A stretch of 64,000 nt of DNA from Fimbriimonadaceae bacterium. Lineage in GTDB: Bacteria > Armatimonadota > Fimbriimonadia > Fimbriimonadales > Fimbriimonadaceae. Of this stretch, positions 43,369 through 50,908 are shown in pieces (within the stretch, counting starts at the first letter, position 1; every line of letters begins with the position of its first letter). The translations under genes and the position numbers were made by a program. The stretch is from the NCBI GenBank assembly GCA_026129685.1, contig JAHCHO010000001.1:372001-436000 (forward strand), in the 5' to 3' direction. The notes beneath the pieces are model-generated. The model was not told the origin of the DNA. It did not search any database and worked only from the letters and a program-made list of their open reading frames with translations.

Positions 43369-44166
43369 ATGTCGAGCGACCGAGCCCCCATAATGTTTGC
43401 GCCGATGCAGGATGCGGTTCACGAGACGACATGTCGGGCGTTCCGCGCCGCTCTGTCGCTGTGCCACCCGGTGACCCCCGCGCTGCCCCTCGGCAGACTC
43501 CTCAACAACCTGGATCGGTATGCGCTCCAAGGCACGTTCTACGTGTACCCGGCGGTCGCCATCGAACGAGCGAAGCTGCTCCGCACCGCTGCCATCGCGG
43601 GTCACGAGTTGGGGAACGGCGCGCTCACGGGCCTTGCGGACGAGAACGGTCTCCTCCTCCTCGAGGACGACGCCCTGCTCGAGGAGGAATTTGCCGAGAC
43701 CGAGCGCTTCTTGTCGGAGGTCCTGCGTTCGAGCGGCCCACGCTCGTTCTGCTACCCCCTCCCGGCGATGGTCGAGGTCCGCGCGGGCGCCGCGCTTGCG
43801 GAGATGACGCAACGGCACGGGGCAGCGATCGTCGAGAACGTCGCGAGCCGTCGATTCCGATTCGGACGCGGTTCCGCCCACGGTCGGAACGACCCCCGCG
43901 ATCTGGTTCCGCTTGCCCTGCGCACCGTCCCGGTACCGGAATCCGAACCGGAAACCGCGATCCTCCTCGCCGAAGAAGCCGTCGAGGCGGGTGCATGGAC
44001 GATCCTATCCTTTCAATGCGCGCGCAACCGTGCTCGAGGACCCCTCGTCGAAGCTCACGAGCGTCTATGCGGGCGGCTCGACTCGCTTCGGAGGTCGGTG
44101 CTGGTTGGAGGCGTCCAAGAGGTTGGATCGGCCCTGCTAGACGGAAAGCTGCGTCTCGGCGGGTAG
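43369..44166 (+). CDS. Polysaccharide deacetylase-like protein, probably inactive
   Basis: Up to 265 residues. The layout (LPLGRLLNNLDRYALQGTFY, AAIAGHELGNGALTGLADEN, FCYPLPAMVEVRAGA, AWTILSFQCAR) follows NodB-type polysaccharide deacetylases, but the metal/catalytic positions are altered: GHELGNGALT replaces GHEIGNHT-x-x-H, and no DDG motif is seen. Start uncertain: ATG 43369, 43393 or 43405. A CATAAT box at 43389-43394 lies 10 nt before ATG 43405 and would favour the shortest form. It is 33 nt before the iron-sulfur oxidoreductase gene. Confidence 0.6.
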   Translation: MSSDRAPIMFAPMQDAVHETTCRAFRAALSLCHPVTPALPLGRLLNNLDRYALQGTFYVYPAVAIERAKLLRTAAIAGHELGNGALTGLADENGLLLLEDDALLEEEFAETERFLSEVLRSSGPRSFCYPLPAMVEVRAGAALAEMTQRHGAAIVENVASRRFRFGRGSAHGRNDPRDLVPLALRTVPVPESEPETAILLAEEAVEAGAWTILSFQCARNRARGPLVEAHERLCGRLDSLRRSVLVGGVQEVGSALLDGKLRLGG

Positions 44167-44199
44167 GAGTTCGGACGCGCGCGCCGAAACCGAATCGTC

Positions 44200-46200
44200 G
44201 TGACCCCGACACGAAGCGAGTTTCTCCACTTTGCCCCGTGGGAGAAGGCGCTCTTCTATGTACTCATCGCGGCCGCCGTGGCGACGATGGCGTGGCAGAT
44301 ATGGGATCGCCGCCGCCTATGGATGCAGGGCCGACCCGTCGGGTGGAAGCAGGATCGCTTCGGCAACCTGGTGCGGTTCGTGCTCGGTCAGAAGAAGGTC
44401 CAAGGCGCCCGCCCCACCCACGGCGCGCCCATGCATCTCGGCCTGTTCTACGGCTTCCTCACCCTTTTGGTCGGGACGACGCTGCTGGCCATCAACACCT
44501 ATTCGGAGGCCTTGCTCGGAATCAAGTTCCACCAAGGAGCCTACTACCTCGTTTACGAGACGGTGCTCGACGTCATGGGGGCGGTGTTCGTGATCGCGGT
44601 GATCTGGGCGATCGGGCGGCGCCATCTGTCGCGCCCGAAGGGAGCGTCGCACGCCTCGTCCGACACCTACGCCCTGCTGCTCCTTCTGCTGCTCGGTCTG
44701 ACCGGCTTTTGGCTCGAAGCCGCCCGAATGGCGAACGATCCGCAGTCCTTTGATTCCTCGGCTCCCATCGGCTACGCGCTGTCCCGGTGGATGGGCTCGG
44801 TCGACGTCGGGCTCTACAAGTTCGTTTGGTGGTTCCACATGGCATGGGTGGCGGCGTTCTTCGTCCTCCTTCCCCGGATGCGGATTCGCCACATCGTCCT
44901 GGCCCTTTTCAGCACCGCGGGGACACCACCGCGCGCCTTCGGCCACCTGACGCCGATCTCAATGGAGGAGGTTGAAGCGACGGGCCGGATCGGGGTGTCC
45001 GAGGCGAAAGACTACTCGCGGTGGCATCTGCTCTCGACCGACGCCTGCATGGAGTGCGGCCGCTGCACGGAAGCCTGCCCCGCTTGGAACGTTGGCAAGG
45101 TCCTCAACCCGAAAGAGGTCGTGCAGGGCGTGCGCCGCGCGATGGTCAGCGGCGAAGGGATCGTCGACGCGGTCGGCGTAGAGGCCCTGCTGGACTGCAC
45201 GACGTGCGGCGCGTGCGTCGAGGCGTGCCCGGTCAACATTCGCCATCTCGACCTGATCGTGGACGCCCGCCGCAGCATCGTTGCGGAAGGTGGCCTGAGC
45301 GGCACGGCGGCCACCATGCTTCGCCAGCTATCGGGAACGGACAGCGCCTGGGGACAGAATCGCAGCGACCGTGAGGCCTGGATGAAGGGGCTCGAGGTAC
45401 CCCTCTGCCGGGAAGGGGCGGCCTTCGACGTGCTGTTCTGGGTGGGATGCGCGGGCGCGACCGATCCCGCCGCCATCCGCACGACCAAGGCGATCGCCCG
45501 GCTCCTTTCCAAGGCAGGGGTGCGCTTTGCGTGCTTGGGCCGCGAGGAGGCTTGCACCGGCGACCCCGCGCGACGGCTCGGCGACGAGTTCCAGTTTCAG
45601 GAACAGGCGGGCAAGCTCGTGCCGCTGTTCGAGAAGTACGAGGTCAAGACGATCCTGACCGCCTGTCCCCACTGCCTCAACACGTTCCGCCACGAATACC
45701 CCGACTTTGGGGGCCGGTACGAGGTGATCCACCACACGCAGTTCCTGGCCCGCCTGGTCGAGGAGGGCAAGCTCCAAGCGTCGACAGCGGGCAACGTCAC
45801 CTACCATGACCCGTGCTACCTGGCACGGATGAACGGCGAAAGCGATGCGCCCCGACTTCTCCTCGGCGATCGAACGAACCTCAACGACGACGCGGCGGCG
45901 CTGGTCCACTGGATACAGTCCGAACCCGGATCGCCCTTGCGCCGGGTGCGGGAACCGGCAAACCATGGGCGCAAGACCCTCTGCTGCGGCGCGGGCGGCG
46001 GACGCATGTTCATGGAGGAGCCACGGGAGAAGCGCCCGGGCGTGCGCCGCGCCAACGAACTCATCGAGACCGGAGCGGCGACGGTGGCGGTCGGATGCCC
46101 GTTCTGCCGCATCATGCTCGACGCCAGCCTCGGCCAGGCGAGCGACGCCCCGCCCCGGCTCGCCGACGTCGCCGAACTCCTCAGCGAGGCCAACCCATGA
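44200..46200 (+). CDS. Membrane-bound HdrD/Etf-quinone-type iron-sulfur oxidoreductase
   Basis: 666 residues from GTG 44200. Residues about 15-250 form a NarI-like membrane domain with five or so helices and His ligands for b hemes. Then two ferredoxin motifs, CMECGRCTEACP and CTTCGACVEACP, bind two [4Fe-4S] clusters. Two CCG-type domains follow (CLGREEACTGDPARR with CPHC; then HDPCYLAR, CCGAGGGRMFMEE, GCPFC), as in HdrD/HdrB. This fused layout is known in proposed electron-transfer-flavoprotein:menaquinone oxidoreductases, so it probably feeds electrons from a flavoprotein to the quinone pool. No etfAB is in the window. Its stop overlaps the acpS ATG (ATGA). Confidence 0.9.
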   Translation: MTPTRSEFLHFAPWEKALFYVLIAAAVATMAWQIWDRRRLWMQGRPVGWKQDRFGNLVRFVLGQKKVQGARPTHGAPMHLGLFYGFLTLLVGTTLLAINTYSEALLGIKFHQGAYYLVYETVLDVMGAVFVIAVIWAIGRRHLSRPKGASHASSDTYALLLLLLLGLTGFWLEAARMANDPQSFDSSAPIGYALSRWMGSVDVGLYKFVWWFHMAWVAAFFVLLPRMRIRHIVLALFSTAGTPPRAFGHLTPISMEEVEATGRIGVSEAKDYSRWHLLSTDACMECGRCTEACPAWNVGKVLNPKEVVQGVRRAMVSGEGIVDAVGVEALLDCTTCGACVEACPVNIRHLDLIVDARRSIVAEGGLSGTAATMLRQLSGTDSAWGQNRSDREAWMKGLEVPLCREGAAFDVLFWVGCAGATDPAAIRTTKAIARLLSKAGVRFACLGREEACTGDPARRLGDEFQFQEQAGKLVPLFEKYEVKTILTACPHCLNTFRHEYPDFGGRYEVIHHTQFLARLVEEGKLQASTAGNVTYHDPCYLARMNGESDAPRLLLGDRTNLNDDAAALVHWIQSEPGSPLRRVREPANHGRKTLCCGAGGGRMFMEEPREKRPGVRRANELIETGAATVAVGCPFCRIMLDASLGQASDAPPRLADVAELLSEANP

Positions 46201-46547
46201 TTCTAAGCATTGGTACGGACGTTGTTTCGGTCGCCCGAATCCGGCGACTCATGTTGCACCCGCGCTTCCTGTCGCGCGTTCTCAGCGAGCGCGAACGAAC
46301 GGGACTCGACCCGACGGCTCAGCGGGTGGCGGGGCGATGGGCGGCGAAGGAAGCGGCGGCGAAATGCCTCCTGCCCCTCGGACTGCACCCGGGATGGCAC
46401 GATGTCGAGGTCCTGAACCGCGCGGACGGGAGCCCCTACCTGGTGTTCGCCCCGTCGCTTGACCTGGACGAGCGATGGCGATTCCACCTCTCGATCAGCC
46501 ACGAGCGTGAAACGGCGGTGGCGTTTTGTGTCGCGGAAGCCCCGTAG
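46197..46547 (+). CDS. acpS: Holo-[acyl-carrier-protein] synthase
   Basis: 116 residues. AcpS moves the phosphopantetheine arm of CoA to apo-ACP. SIGTDVVSVARI has the Mg-binding Asp, RWAAKEAAAKCL the Glu/Lys pair, and LSISHERETAVAFCV the C-terminal strand. It overlaps the iron-sulfur oxidoreductase stop by 4 nt. Confidence 0.93.
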   Translation: MILSIGTDVVSVARIRRLMLHPRFLSRVLSERERTGLDPTAQRVAGRWAAKEAAAKCLLPLGLHPGWHDVEVLNRADGSPYLVFAPSLDLDERWRFHLSISHERETAVAFCVAEAP

Positions 46548-46548
46548 G

Positions 46549-47166
46549 CTAGCCGAACACGTCGCTACGCTCGACGACGCGAACGCGATCGTCGTCCACC
46601 CCGACGATCACCACCGGCGTACCGGCGGGGAGGGCCTTGGCGTCGTCGGAGATCGCCAGGAGGTCCACGATGTCGCCCTTGGTCTCGATTCGGACGCGGC
46701 CGAGTTGCCCTTCGCGCGCCGAGACGAGCAACGTGCCCTCGACGCCCACCAGGTCCTTCGTGCTCACGTTGCTGTCGATCTCGTTGCGCTGCACCAAGCG
46801 CATCGTCAGGGCGATGGTAAGCCCGGCGATCAAGCCCCCGATCCCTGCCACGCTGCCGACCATGGGCTCGTGCCACGAGGTTCCCACCGTCATGATCACG
46901 CCCAGGATTCCGAAGAACATCGCGAAGAAGGTCCAGAACCTCATGCTCAGGAAGAGGGTCCAGGCGGGGTCGGAGGTACCCGCGTCGGAATCCCCCTCTT
47001 GACCGCCGGATGCGCCGTGGCCCGCATCGCCATGCCCCATGTCCCCATGTCCAATACCGCCGTGATCGACGCTTCCGGCATCGCCGCCGTGTTGCGCACC
47101 CATGATTACGGAGTACAGCACGAGTACCAACCCGATCACGCCCGTCCAGATGTAGATCGCAAGCAT
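46549..47166 (-). CDS. NfeD-like membrane protein
   Basis: 205 residues. The N-terminal helix is followed by a Gly/His/Asp-rich loop (HGGIGHGDMGHGDAGHGASG), then two membrane segments and a C-terminal OB-like domain (VGVEGTLLVSAREGQLGRVR; ALPAGTPVVIVGVDDDRVRV), as in short NfeD proteins that partner with stomatin-type proteins. The His-rich loop could bind metal. No stomatin gene is adjacent. Confidence 0.72.
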   Translation of the reverse strand: MLAIYIWTGVIGLVLVLYSVIMGAQHGGDAGSVDHGGIGHGDMGHGDAGHGASGGQEGDSDAGTSDPAWTLFLSMRFWTFFAMFFGILGVIMTVGTSWHEPMVGSVAGIGGLIAGLTIALTMRLVQRNEIDSNVSTKDLVGVEGTLLVSAREGQLGRVRIETKGDIVDLLAISDDAKALPAGTPVVIVGVDDDRVRVVERSDVFG

Positions 47167-47188
47167 GGGAATCGCCGCCGTCGTCCCA

Positions 47189-48394
47189 TTATGCCCGGGC
47201 CGCTTCGGCGACCCGTCGAAGGGGAAATCGACGCCCCTCCGCCGCGCACCGCCACAGCCATTCGACCGGCCCCATCACGTGGTTTCGAAGCCACCAGCGG
47301 GTGAAAGCGGCATTCGCCACCCAGACACCGAGCACGACCGCCGTCAGCAGGTAGCCGTGCCATCGGTCGAAGCGGGCGAAGCCCCACGAGTAGAAGAGGG
47401 TCGTGCACAGGACGGACTGGAGCAGGTAGTTCGACAACGCCATCCGCCCGATATCCTGGATCCGGCGGCGCAGCGCGGCTGCCCGGCCCGACCACACCCA
47501 TAGAACGATCGAGGCGAGGTACCCGACGGACAGGGTGGGGCCGCCGATGAACTCGACCATCAGTTCGAGGGCGGACGGGTGGGGAGTCCAGAACGGGAGG
47601 AGCAGGCTCGCGTTCAAAGGGAGGCCGACGCCGAGACCGAAGACCGCCATGGCGCGAACGATCTTCCGACCGCGCTCGCGGTCCGCCAGAATGCCGGAAC
47701 GACCCAACTCGAAGCCGACCAGGAACAGGGGGGTCACCGCGATCACCACGAAAAGGTAGGAGAGCCAGATCGCCGGGAGGGTCTCGATCCGGTACGCGAT
47801 CTGCTCGGCGTACGAGCCACTTTGGAAGACGCGAATCTCGCGGGCGAGTTCCTCGGTCCCCTTGTCGGCAAACATCTTGGCCAGTTGCTCGGAGACGATC
47901 GTCAGCACGACCAAACCCAACATCAGACCTCCGCTGAGGATGACACCGATCAGCGTCAGGACCCGGCGAACGGTTTCGGGCATGAGAGCGAAAACCGATA
48001 CGATGGCGGCGACGATCGCGTAGGGGAACAGGATGTCGCCGTACCAGATCAGAACGTAGTGGAAGAGGCCGATGAGGGCGAGGAGCAGGGTCCGCCGCAG
48101 GTAGCTCCCGGGCCAGGAGGCGCCCGCCGCCTCGCGCTTCGCGAACTGCAAGGCGACGCCCGCGCCAAAGAGCATCGCGAGCATCGAACGGAACTTGCCG
48201 TTGACGAAAACGACCGTGAACGCCTCGACCGGGTGGCGCCCGACCTCTTGGATTCCGCTCAGACGCGCACCGAGTTCGGGTCCGGAGAAGGCGGCGATGT
48301 TGGCGAGCAGGATTCCTAGAATCGCGATCCCGCGGATCGCGTCCAAGGTCTCGATCCTCCCATCCAGGGTCGGGGCGACGGGCGCCTTTGCCAT
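47189..48394 (-). CDS. DUF418 (YeiB-like) membrane protein
   Basis: 401 residues. The N-terminus GRIETLDAIRGIAILGILLA is the family hallmark, and the C-terminal GRMALSNYLLQSVLCTTLFY and GPVEWLWRCA are the DUF418 signature. About ten membrane helices. Function unknown; members are related to acyltransferase-3-like membrane proteins. Confidence 0.9.
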   Translation of the reverse strand: MAKAPVAPTLDGRIETLDAIRGIAILGILLANIAAFSGPELGARLSGIQEVGRHPVEAFTVVFVNGKFRSMLAMLFGAGVALQFAKREAAGASWPGSYLRRTLLLALIGLFHYVLIWYGDILFPYAIVAAIVSVFALMPETVRRVLTLIGVILSGGLMLGLVVLTIVSEQLAKMFADKGTEELAREIRVFQSGSYAEQIAYRIETLPAIWLSYLFVVIAVTPLFLVGFELGRSGILADRERGRKIVRAMAVFGLGVGLPLNASLLLPFWTPHPSALELMVEFIGGPTLSVGYLASIVLWVWSGRAAALRRRIQDIGRMALSNYLLQSVLCTTLFYSWGFARFDRWHGYLLTAVVLGVWVANAAFTRWWLRNHVMGPVEWLWRCAAEGRRFPLRRVAEAARA

Positions 48395-48469
48395 TGATGG
48401 GCCATGTTACATCGGGCCCCGGGTTCGCGATGGGTCCGGAGGGCGCGCCGGAGGTAAGGTGGCGACCAG

Positions 48470-49363
48470 ATGCAGGAACCGCGCCGCGTCCGCGTCATCC
48501 TCAACCCCGCCGCCGGACGGGGCCAGGGAGCACGCCGGATCGACGCGATCGGGATGGCCCTGACCGAGGCGCCCAAAGCGCGGATCGCGGAATGGAAGCT
48601 TTGGGAGACGCGGGGACCCGGGCACGCCCGAGAACTGGCCTCGCAAGCGCTCGCGGAGGGCGCGACGGTGTTGGCGGCGGCGGGGGGCGACGGCACCCTC
48701 AACGAAGTGCTGAACGGCGCGTGGGCGGGTCCCGCCGAGTTCGCCGTCCTCCCCATCGGCACCGGCAACGACTTCGCGCGCGCCCTTTCGTTCGGCACCG
48801 ACTTCGACGCGGCGTTGAACGCCCTCGTGAACGGGGAGCCCCGACCGGTGGACGTGGGATTCGTGAACGATCGGGCCTTCCTCAACATCGCCGGATGCGG
48901 CTTCGACGCGATGGTGGCGGACCGCATCAACCGGGGCTACCGCTCGTTGAGAGGGACGGCGGCCTACGTCGCGGCGGTCGTCGAGTGCCTGTGCCGGTAC
49001 CGGGCGGCCGAGTTCCGCATCCTCTGCGGTGACGAGGAACTCGTTTTCCGCGCGATGCTTTGCTCCGTGGCGAACACGTGCAGCTACGGCGGCGGCATGC
49101 GCATCGCCCCCGACGCCCAGATCGACGATGGGCTGTTCGACGTGGCGGTCGTGCGGGAGACGAGCCGGTTCGAGTTCCTTCGGGCCTTCCCTTCGGTGTT
49201 TCGGGGGAAGCACACGGAGCACCCGAAGTACCTGCACCGCCACGCCCGCTGGGTGCGGGTCGAGAGCGATCCGCCGATGCCGGTCTTGGTGGACGGGGAG
49301 GTGGTCGGCACCACGCCCGCAACCTTCACCATCCGGCCACGAGCGATCCGGGTCCTGACGTGA
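48470..49363 (+). CDS. Diacylglycerol/lipid kinase (YegS/BmrU type)
   Basis: 297 residues. RVILNPAAGRGQGARR, AAGGDGTLNEVLNG (the GGDGT catalytic loop) and LPIGTGNDFARAL are present, with a C-terminal beta sandwich ending in VLVDGEVVG. Phosphorylates diacylglycerol or a related lipid at the membrane. Divergent from DUF418; a TAAGGT hexamer lies 9 nt before the ATG. Confidence 0.92.
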   Translation: MQEPRRVRVILNPAAGRGQGARRIDAIGMALTEAPKARIAEWKLWETRGPGHARELASQALAEGATVLAAAGGDGTLNEVLNGAWAGPAEFAVLPIGTGNDFARALSFGTDFDAALNALVNGEPRPVDVGFVNDRAFLNIAGCGFDAMVADRINRGYRSLRGTAAYVAAVVECLCRYRAAEFRILCGDEELVFRAMLCSVANTCSYGGGMRIAPDAQIDDGLFDVAVVRETSRFEFLRAFPSVFRGKHTEHPKYLHRHARWVRVESDPPMPVLVDGEVVGTTPATFTIRPRAIRVLT

Positions 49364-49390
49364 GGACGATCGGGAGTCGCACAATGGGTC

Positions 49391-50473
49391 GTGCTCTTTG
49401 AGCCGTTTCGCCTGCCCTCGGGCCTCGAGTTGCCCAACCGCGTCGTCGTCGCCCCGATGACCACCTACTCGTCGCGGCCCGACGGTCGGATCGATCCTGA
49501 GGAACTCGAGTACCTGGCGCGCCGCGCGCGAGGTGGTTTCGGCACGGTGATCACGGCGGCCTGCTATGTTTCGCCGACCGGGCACTGCTTTCAGGGCCAA
49601 TGGTCCTGTGCCGACGACGCGACCCTGCCTTCGCTGACGAGCGCCGCCCGGGCGATCTGCGAGGGAGGGGCGGTGTCGGTCCTGCAGATTCACCATGGAG
49701 GCCGGATGTGCCCCGACCACCTCTGTGGGGGACGGGGCACATCCGCGAGCGAAGTTCCCGCCCCTCGGCCAAACGCGAGCACGCCCCGATCTCTGACGAA
49801 CGAGGAGATCGAGGAGTTGATCGCCGCGTTCGCTTCGGCGGCCGCACGAGCGAAGTCGGCGGGATTTCATGGGGTCGAGATTCACGGCGCGAACACCTAC
49901 CTGCTTCAGCAGTTCGTCAGCCCGCACAGCAATCGCCGGACCGATCGTTGGGGGCAGAACCGGCGGTTGTTCCCCTTGCGGGTCACCGAGGCCGTCCTCG
50001 ACGCGGTCGGCCCCGGATACCCGGTTGGGTATCGGTTTTCACCCGAAGAGGCCGAAACGCCGGGTCTGCGCTGGGCCGACACCGAGGACCTCGTGAGGGC
50101 GTTGATCGAGTTGCCCCTTGACTGGTTGCACGTCTCGCTTCCTCGGTACGACCGGGCGAGCCTCGTGGGCGACTTCGCCGAGCCGACGCTCGCCCGGCTC
50201 GCCCGCACGATCGGGCGACGGGTCCCCCTCATTGGCGTGGGCGGCGTCAAGACACGGGCCGACGCCGAGGCCGTCCTCGCCCTCGGCGCCGACCTGGTGG
50301 CCCTGGGGCGCGTCGCGATCTCGGAGCCCGAGTGGCCGATCCGCGTCGCGGAAGGCCTCGCGCCCCGGCTCACGATCCCGTGCGCCGATGCCGGATCGCG
50401 GCTCACGATCCCGACCGGCCTCGAGCGGCGAATCTACGAGGTCAAGGGCTGGTTCGACGTTGACGACGCATAG
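49391..50473 (+). CDS. Old Yellow Enzyme family NADH:flavin oxidoreductase
   Basis: 360 residues from GTG 49391, a TIM-barrel FMN enzyme. LPNRVVVAPMTTYSS, LQIHHGGR, GFHGVEIHGANTYLLQQFVS and HSNRRTDRWG are family motifs; the active-site H-x-x-N pair is EIHGAN. Reduces activated C=C bonds or nitro compounds; true substrate unknown. Confidence 0.93.
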   Translation: MLFEPFRLPSGLELPNRVVVAPMTTYSSRPDGRIDPEELEYLARRARGGFGTVITAACYVSPTGHCFQGQWSCADDATLPSLTSAARAICEGGAVSVLQIHHGGRMCPDHLCGGRGTSASEVPAPRPNASTPRSLTNEEIEELIAAFASAAARAKSAGFHGVEIHGANTYLLQQFVSPHSNRRTDRWGQNRRLFPLRVTEAVLDAVGPGYPVGYRFSPEEAETPGLRWADTEDLVRALIELPLDWLHVSLPRYDRASLVGDFAEPTLARLARTIGRRVPLIGVGGVKTRADAEAVLALGADLVALGRVAISEPEWPIRVAEGLAPRLTIPCADAGSRLTIPTGLERRIYEVKGWFDVDDA

Positions 50474-50483
50474 GGCCGTTGCC

Positions 50484-50777
50484 ATGAAGGAGGCGTCCCG
50501 GGCGAACCCGAACGAGAACTCCGTGATCACCGTCCTGTTCGACGAACCCGACCTGAGGGCCGACACCCTCTCGGAGAAGGACCTCGCCCTTAAGCGCATC
50601 GTCGAGCAAGCCGTGGCGGGCCTCGTGGCGGACCTCGACTGCCCCGCCCACCGGGCGGCGAAGCACTTGACGATCACCATATTCGGCGATTGGCGGGCGG
50701 GCGACCTCTCGTGCGACGTGGAGGGTTGCTGCCCGGCCTTCGAGGAGCAGGCACTGCGCGCGCTCGCCAAGGGCTAG
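50484..50777 (+). CDS. Small protein of unknown function
   Basis: 97 residues. MKEASRANPNENSVITVLFD is followed by a helical part and VADLDCPAHRAAKHLTITIF with a Cys pair near the C-terminus (LSCDVEGCCPAFE). Lies 10 nt after the Old Yellow Enzyme gene, so probably co-transcribed. No family recognised. Confidence 0.6.
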   Translation: MKEASRANPNENSVITVLFDEPDLRADTLSEKDLALKRIVEQAVAGLVADLDCPAHRAAKHLTITIFGDWRAGDLSCDVEGCCPAFEEQALRALAKG

Positions 50778-50908
50778 CAACGCTTGGGCCTCAATAGCGT
50801 CTGACCTTGGAAAGCCCGTGAAGCCGTCCCGCTCGCCCTCTTTGCCATGATCGCCCTGGGCGCGGCGCATGATAGTCGCGCTTCGCGCGCCCGTCGGGCG
50901 CCCCGAGA

